DNA of 64,000 bases, taken from positions 868,001-932,000 of the forward strand of contig NZ_JASZYK010000001.1 of assembly GCF_030317035.1 (NCBI RefSeq). The letters run 5' to 3'. Shown here one piece after another: positions 61,515 to 64,000 of the stretch (position 1 is its first letter; every line of letters begins with the position of its first letter). The position numbers and the translations under genes are program-made. This DNA comes from Variovorax sp. J22G73. GTDB taxonomy: Bacteria > Pseudomonadota > Gammaproteobacteria > Burkholderiales > Burkholderiaceae_C. Below the pieces are notes generated by a model. The model was given only the letters and a program-made list of their open reading frames with translations. It was not told where the DNA came from and did no database searches.

Positions 61515-61937
61515 TCAAAGGCGGCAGCTGCCGTCGTCGCAAGAGCGTGCGATGCGCCCGGCCAACCGGTTGGCCAGCCAGCGCGGAATGCGGTAGCGGT
61601 TGCGCGCCAGCAGCGCATAGGCGCGGTCGGCCAGCGGCGCGACGAGCGGCAGGTCGAGCAGGAAGCCGCCGCTCGAAAGCCCGACCGCCGTGCGGCACAG
61701 GCGAATGGCCGGCACGCCAACGAACACGCGGCCGTCGGCGTCTGCCACGTGAATGGCGGCCATCAGCGCTTCGCGCGGTGCCGGGCCGGCGTCGAAGCCC
61801 GGCGGCGAGCAGTCGACCAGCTGCAGCCGGCCGGCCGTGTCGCGCGCCTTCATGTTGCCCATTTCGGCGGAGCAGATCGCGCAGCTGGCATCGAAAAAGA
61901 TCGTGAACGGATAGCTGGGTGCGGCGGTGTGGCTCAT
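61515..61937 (-). CDS. DCC family thiol-disulfide oxidoreductase (DUF393)
   Basis: A 140-residue thioredoxin-like protein with the DUF393 hallmark FTIFFDASCAICSAEM (DxSCxIC) near the N-terminus and LVDCSPPGFDAG as the second motif. The C-terminal Cys in SCDDGSCRL is unusual. First gene of the operon; its start lies 18 bp below a perfect palindrome that matches the GbsR promoter site. It probably handles redox chemistry linked to the pathway. Confidence 0.9.
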   Translation of the reverse strand: MSHTAAPSYPFTIFFDASCAICSAEMGNMKARDTAGRLQLVDCSPPGFDAGPAPREALMAAIHVADADGRVFVGVPAIRLCRTAVGLSSGGFLLDLPLVAPLADRAYALLARNRYRIPRWLANRLAGRIARSCDDGSCRL

Positions 61938-61954
61938 GGTTCTTGGTTCTCGAT

Positions 61955-61979
61955 ATTTCTGTCAAAACAGAAATTTATA
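61955..61979 (-). promoter_or_regulatory. GbsR-type operator at the DCC operon
   Basis: ATTTCTGT and ACAGAAAT flank CAAA (61955-61974), a perfect 8-bp inverted repeat. A TATAAAT box on the - strand (61979-61973) overlaps its distal edge, so a bound protein would block the promoter. The same palindrome with changes lies before the gbsR-like gene. Confidence 0.75.
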
Positions 61980-61996
61980 GGCAAAAAAAGGGAGGT

Positions 61997-62617
61997 TCAG
62001 ATCATGGGGAGGCTGGCGTGGTGGGCGTCCGGGTCTTCGCCCTTGTTGCCCTTGTCGCCGCTGCCGTCCTTGCCGTCCTTGCCGGAGGCGATGGCGTCGC
62101 CGCGCACGAACTTCTGCACGCTCGCGCCCAGCGTCAGCACCTTGTCGAGCGTGCCGGGCGACAGCCGCAGCATTTCGTCGGCCCAGGTGGCCAGCTTGTC
62201 CATCAGCTCCATGGTGGAGCGGATGCGGTCCTGCGCATCGGCCGGCTCCTTCTGGAAGTCGGGGCTGGACACCAGCTCGCGCAGCACGCGCACGGTGGGG
62301 TCGAACTCGCGCTCCTTGCGCTCGCGCACCACGGTGCGAAACAGCTCCCACACGTCGACGCTGGTCTCGAAATAGTCGCGCCGGTCGCCCAGCGTGTGGG
62401 TGATGCGCACCAGGTTCCAGGCCTGCAGCTCCTTCAGGCTGTTGCTGATGTTGGAGCGGGCCACGCCCAGCGTGTCGGACAGCTCCTCTGCGTTCATGGG
62501 CTTGCCGTGCGCGAAGAGCAGAGCGTGGATTTGCGAGACCGTGCGGTTCACGCCCCACATGGAGCCCATTTCGCCCCAGTGCAGGACGAACTTGCGTTGA
62601 ATGTCGGTGAGTTCCAT
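61997..62617 (-). CDS. GbsR/MarR-type transcriptional regulator
   Basis: A 206-residue regulator. MELTDIQRKFVLHWGEMGSMWG opens a GbsR-like winged-helix domain (AEELSDTLGVARSNISNSLKELQAWNLV, ~42-70). A helical dimer region follows. The last ~30 residues are a Gly/Lys/Asp-rich repeat (GKDGKDGSGDKGNKGED) unlike typical family members. The start at 62617 gives a family-length protein. A TTGACA-N16-TAAACT promoter lies just upstream and overlaps its own probable operator. Confidence 0.9.
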   Translation of the reverse strand: MELTDIQRKFVLHWGEMGSMWGVNRTVSQIHALLFAHGKPMNAEELSDTLGVARSNISNSLKELQAWNLVRITHTLGDRRDYFETSVDVWELFRTVVRERKEREFDPTVRVLRELVSSPDFQKEPADAQDRIRSTMELMDKLATWADEMLRLSPGTLDKVLTLGASVQKFVRGDAIASGKDGKDGSGDKGNKGEDPDAHHASLPMI

Positions 62618-62624
62618 GGCGTCA

Positions 62625-62662
62625 AGTTTAGGATTTGCGAAATTTCTGTCAATAGAGAAATT
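62625..62662 (-). promoter_or_regulatory. gbsR-like promoter with overlapping operator
   Basis: On the - strand a TTGACA -35 (62652-62647) and TAAACT -10 (62630-62625) are separated by 16 bp. The -35 lies inside AATTTCT...AGAAATT (62641-62662), the imperfect copy of the palindrome at 61955. This predicts autorepression. The same spacer also serves the divergent radical SAM gene. Confidence 0.7.
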
Positions 62663-62695
62663 GAAAAATCGTTGGACATTCGCGGAGCGCTGGAA

Positions 62696-62715
62696 TACTG
62701 TATGAATAACCAGTA
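62696..62715 (+). promoter_or_regulatory. LexA-like (SOS) box
   Basis: TACTGTATGAATAACCAGTA at 62696-62715 fits the LexA consensus TACTGT-N8-ACAGTA except for one C in the second half (CTGT-N8-CCAG). It lies 27 bp upstream of the radical SAM ATG. It overlaps a possible -10 region, consistent with repression. Confidence 0.6.
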
Positions 62716-62741
62716 AATTCCTTTCGTCCAAAGGACCCGCC

Positions 62742-63836
62742 ATGCCCGCCGCCCTGATTCCCATCCACGCCATCAAGGGCCGCGGTGCGGCCACACGCCT
62801 GGCGCACCGTTTTTCGCGCGACGAGCGCAACGACTTCGACGACGGCTGGGGCACGCTCGAAGAAGGCGTGGCCGAGGCGGCCGAGCTGCAGCCGCTGGCC
62901 ACCGAAATTCGCTTCGAGGACGTGAAGTCGGTGCTCAGCGAAAACGACTCGCCCGACATTCCCTTCGACCGTTCGCTCAACCCGTACCGGGGCTGCGAGC
63001 ACGGGTGCATCTACTGCTTTGCGCGCCCCACGCACAGCTACCTCAACCTGTCGCCTAGCCTCGACTTCGAGACCAAGCTGATCGCCAAGCGCAACATCGT
63101 CGAGGTGCTGCGCACCGAGCTCGGCCGCAAGAGCTACCGCCCCAGCCACGTCGCCATCGGCACCGCCACCGACTGCTACCAGCCCATCGAGCGCGAACTG
63201 CGGCTCACGCGCTCGGTCATCGAGCTGCTGCAGGAAACGCGGCACCCGTTCGCGCTGGTCACCAAGTCGAGCGCGGTCGAGCGCGACCTCGACCTGATCG
63301 CGCCCATGGCGGCCGACCGGCTGGCGGCCGTGTACGTCACCGTGACCACGCTCGACGGCGAACTCGCGCGCAAGCTGGAGCCGCGCGCCGCCGCGCCGCA
63401 CCGGCGGCTGCGCACCATTCGCGCGTTGGCCGATGCCGGCGTGCCGGTGGGGGTGAGCGTGGCGCCGCAGATTCCCTTCGTCACCGAAGACATGGAGCAG
63501 GTGCTCGAAGCCGCGTGGGAGGCCGGCGCGCGCAGCGCCTTCTACACGGTGGTGCGGCTGCCGTGGGAGGTGGCGCCGCTCTTCAAGGAATGGCTGGCGT
63601 TGCACTACCCGCAGCGCGCCGATCGCATCATGGCCCGCATCCACGAGATGCGCGGCGGCAAGGACTACGACGCCGACTTCGCCACCCGCATGAAAGGCTC
63701 GGGCCTGTGGGCCGACCTGATCCGCCAGCGCTTCGAGAAGGCCACGAAGCGCATCGGCTTCAACCGCGAGCGCATCGCGCTCGACGTCGGCGCGTTCCGC
63801 CCCCCGGGCGCGGCGGGGCAGGGCAGCCTGTTCTAG
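62742..63836 (+). CDS. PA0069-type radical SAM protein
   Basis: A 364-residue radical SAM enzyme. The [4Fe-4S] ligands are C85, C89 and C92 in GCEHGCIYCFARP. NPYRGCEHGCIYCFARPTHS and TDCYQPIERELRLTR are the family-type segments, related to spore photoproduct lyase-like proteins. PA0069 in Pseudomonas is recalled as a LexA-regulated gene, which fits the box in front. Substrate is unknown. It converges with a partial hydrolase. Confidence 0.92.
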   Translation: MPAALIPIHAIKGRGAATRLAHRFSRDERNDFDDGWGTLEEGVAEAAELQPLATEIRFEDVKSVLSENDSPDIPFDRSLNPYRGCEHGCIYCFARPTHSYLNLSPSLDFETKLIAKRNIVEVLRTELGRKSYRPSHVAIGTATDCYQPIERELRLTRSVIELLQETRHPFALVTKSSAVERDLDLIAPMAADRLAAVYVTVTTLDGELARKLEPRAAAPHRRLRTIRALADAGVPVGVSVAPQIPFVTEDMEQVLEAAWEAGARSAFYTVVRLPWEVAPLFKEWLALHYPQRADRIMARIHEMRGGKDYDADFATRMKGSGLWADLIRQRFEKATKRIGFNRERIALDVGAFRPPGAAGQGSLF

Positions 63837-63846
63837 GCTGGCGCCT

Positions 63847-64000
63847 TCAGTTCTTGTTAAGGAAGTCGCCGACCAGCTTGGTGGTGGCGCTCGGGTTCTC
63901 TTCCATGATCCAGTGGCCCGAGCCGGGCACGATGCCCTCGGTCACGTCCGTCGCCGTGGCGCGCATCACCACCGCCATCGTCGGGCCGAACGACTTTTCT
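63847..64000 (-). CDS. Alpha/beta hydrolase, C-terminal fragment
   Basis: The last ~50 codons of a gene cut by the window edge, read on the - strand: ...VVMRATATDVTEGIVPGSGHWIMEENP...DFLNKN. PGSGHWIMEENP carries the catalytic His of epoxide-hydrolase-like alpha/beta hydrolases. The start lies outside the window. It converges with the radical SAM gene, with 10 bp between stops. Confidence 0.7.
   Translation of the reverse strand, partial: EKSFGPTMAVVMRATATDVTEGIVPGSGHWIMEENPSATTKLVGDFLNKN

Noticed and set aside
58826..61720. 964-codon open frame on the - strand
   Set aside because: Only the final 207 codons (DUF4166) are real; the rest is a shadow frame across the SRPBCC and methyltransferase genes, with Arg/Ala-rich junk.
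1..64000. CRISPR array
   Set aside because: No series of equal direct repeats with regular unique spacers was seen; the tandem repeats found have no spacers.

Overview
The window looks like high-GC betaproteobacterial DNA (Burkholderiales, most likely Comamonadaceae such as Variovorax or a close relative). This is inferred from gene content: four Bug-type periplasmic binding proteins without a TctAB partner, an intracellular PHB depolymerase, PA0069-type radical SAM and DUF2069/YihY proteins, and generally short intergenic gaps. No rRNA operon, complete tRNA or CRISPR array was seen.

Positions 1 to about 27,240 are the late half and right end of a siphovirus-like prophage. Transcription runs on the + strand through packaging (Nu1-like TerS, GpA-family TerL), a Mor-like activator, gpW, portal, a fused prohead protease/major capsid protein, decoration protein, head-tail joining and tail terminator proteins, tail tube, tape measure, several unusual tail-tip proteins and a lysis block (holin candidates, GH19 endolysin, DUF6527, Rz with nested Rz1). 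A terminator hairpin ends this block. On the - strand follow a visibly AT-richer accessory gene with a HEPN-like RNase motif and a P4-type integrase, whose promoter region carries palindromic arm-like sites. The early and repressor genes must lie left of the window.

From 27,472 onward is host chromosome: a GGDEF-EAL c-di-GMP protein, NADP-type glutamate dehydrogenase, a thyA-folA-DUF2183 operon, an FAD-linked hydroxyacid dehydrogenase with DUF2069, YihY, DUF962, thioredoxin-like and NAD-binding proteins. Next come a LysR/M20 peptidase/tandem Bug cluster, an alpha/beta hydrolase with a Cys/Met-metabolism PLP enzyme, a CBS protein, an adenosine deaminase/Bug operon with a divergent LysR, an ORF6N protein, a tandem USP, PhaZ, a GST, and an IclR/Bug/Rieske oxygenase cluster facing a DOPA-dioxygenase-like gene.

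The right end (58.8-63.8 kb) holds a four-gene operon of DCC-family oxidoreductase, SAM methyltransferase, membrane-SRPBCC fusion and DUF4166. Upstream is a GbsR/MarR-type regulator. Nearly the same palindrome (ATTTCTGTCAA...AGAAAT) lies in front of both the regulator and the operon, so this is a self-contained regulated unit of unknown function. A LexA-like box precedes the divergent radical SAM gene. The best candidates for undescribed biology are this GbsR operon, the HEPN-like prophage gene, the Mor-like activator with its paired 32-bp sites, and the repeat-built tail proteins.
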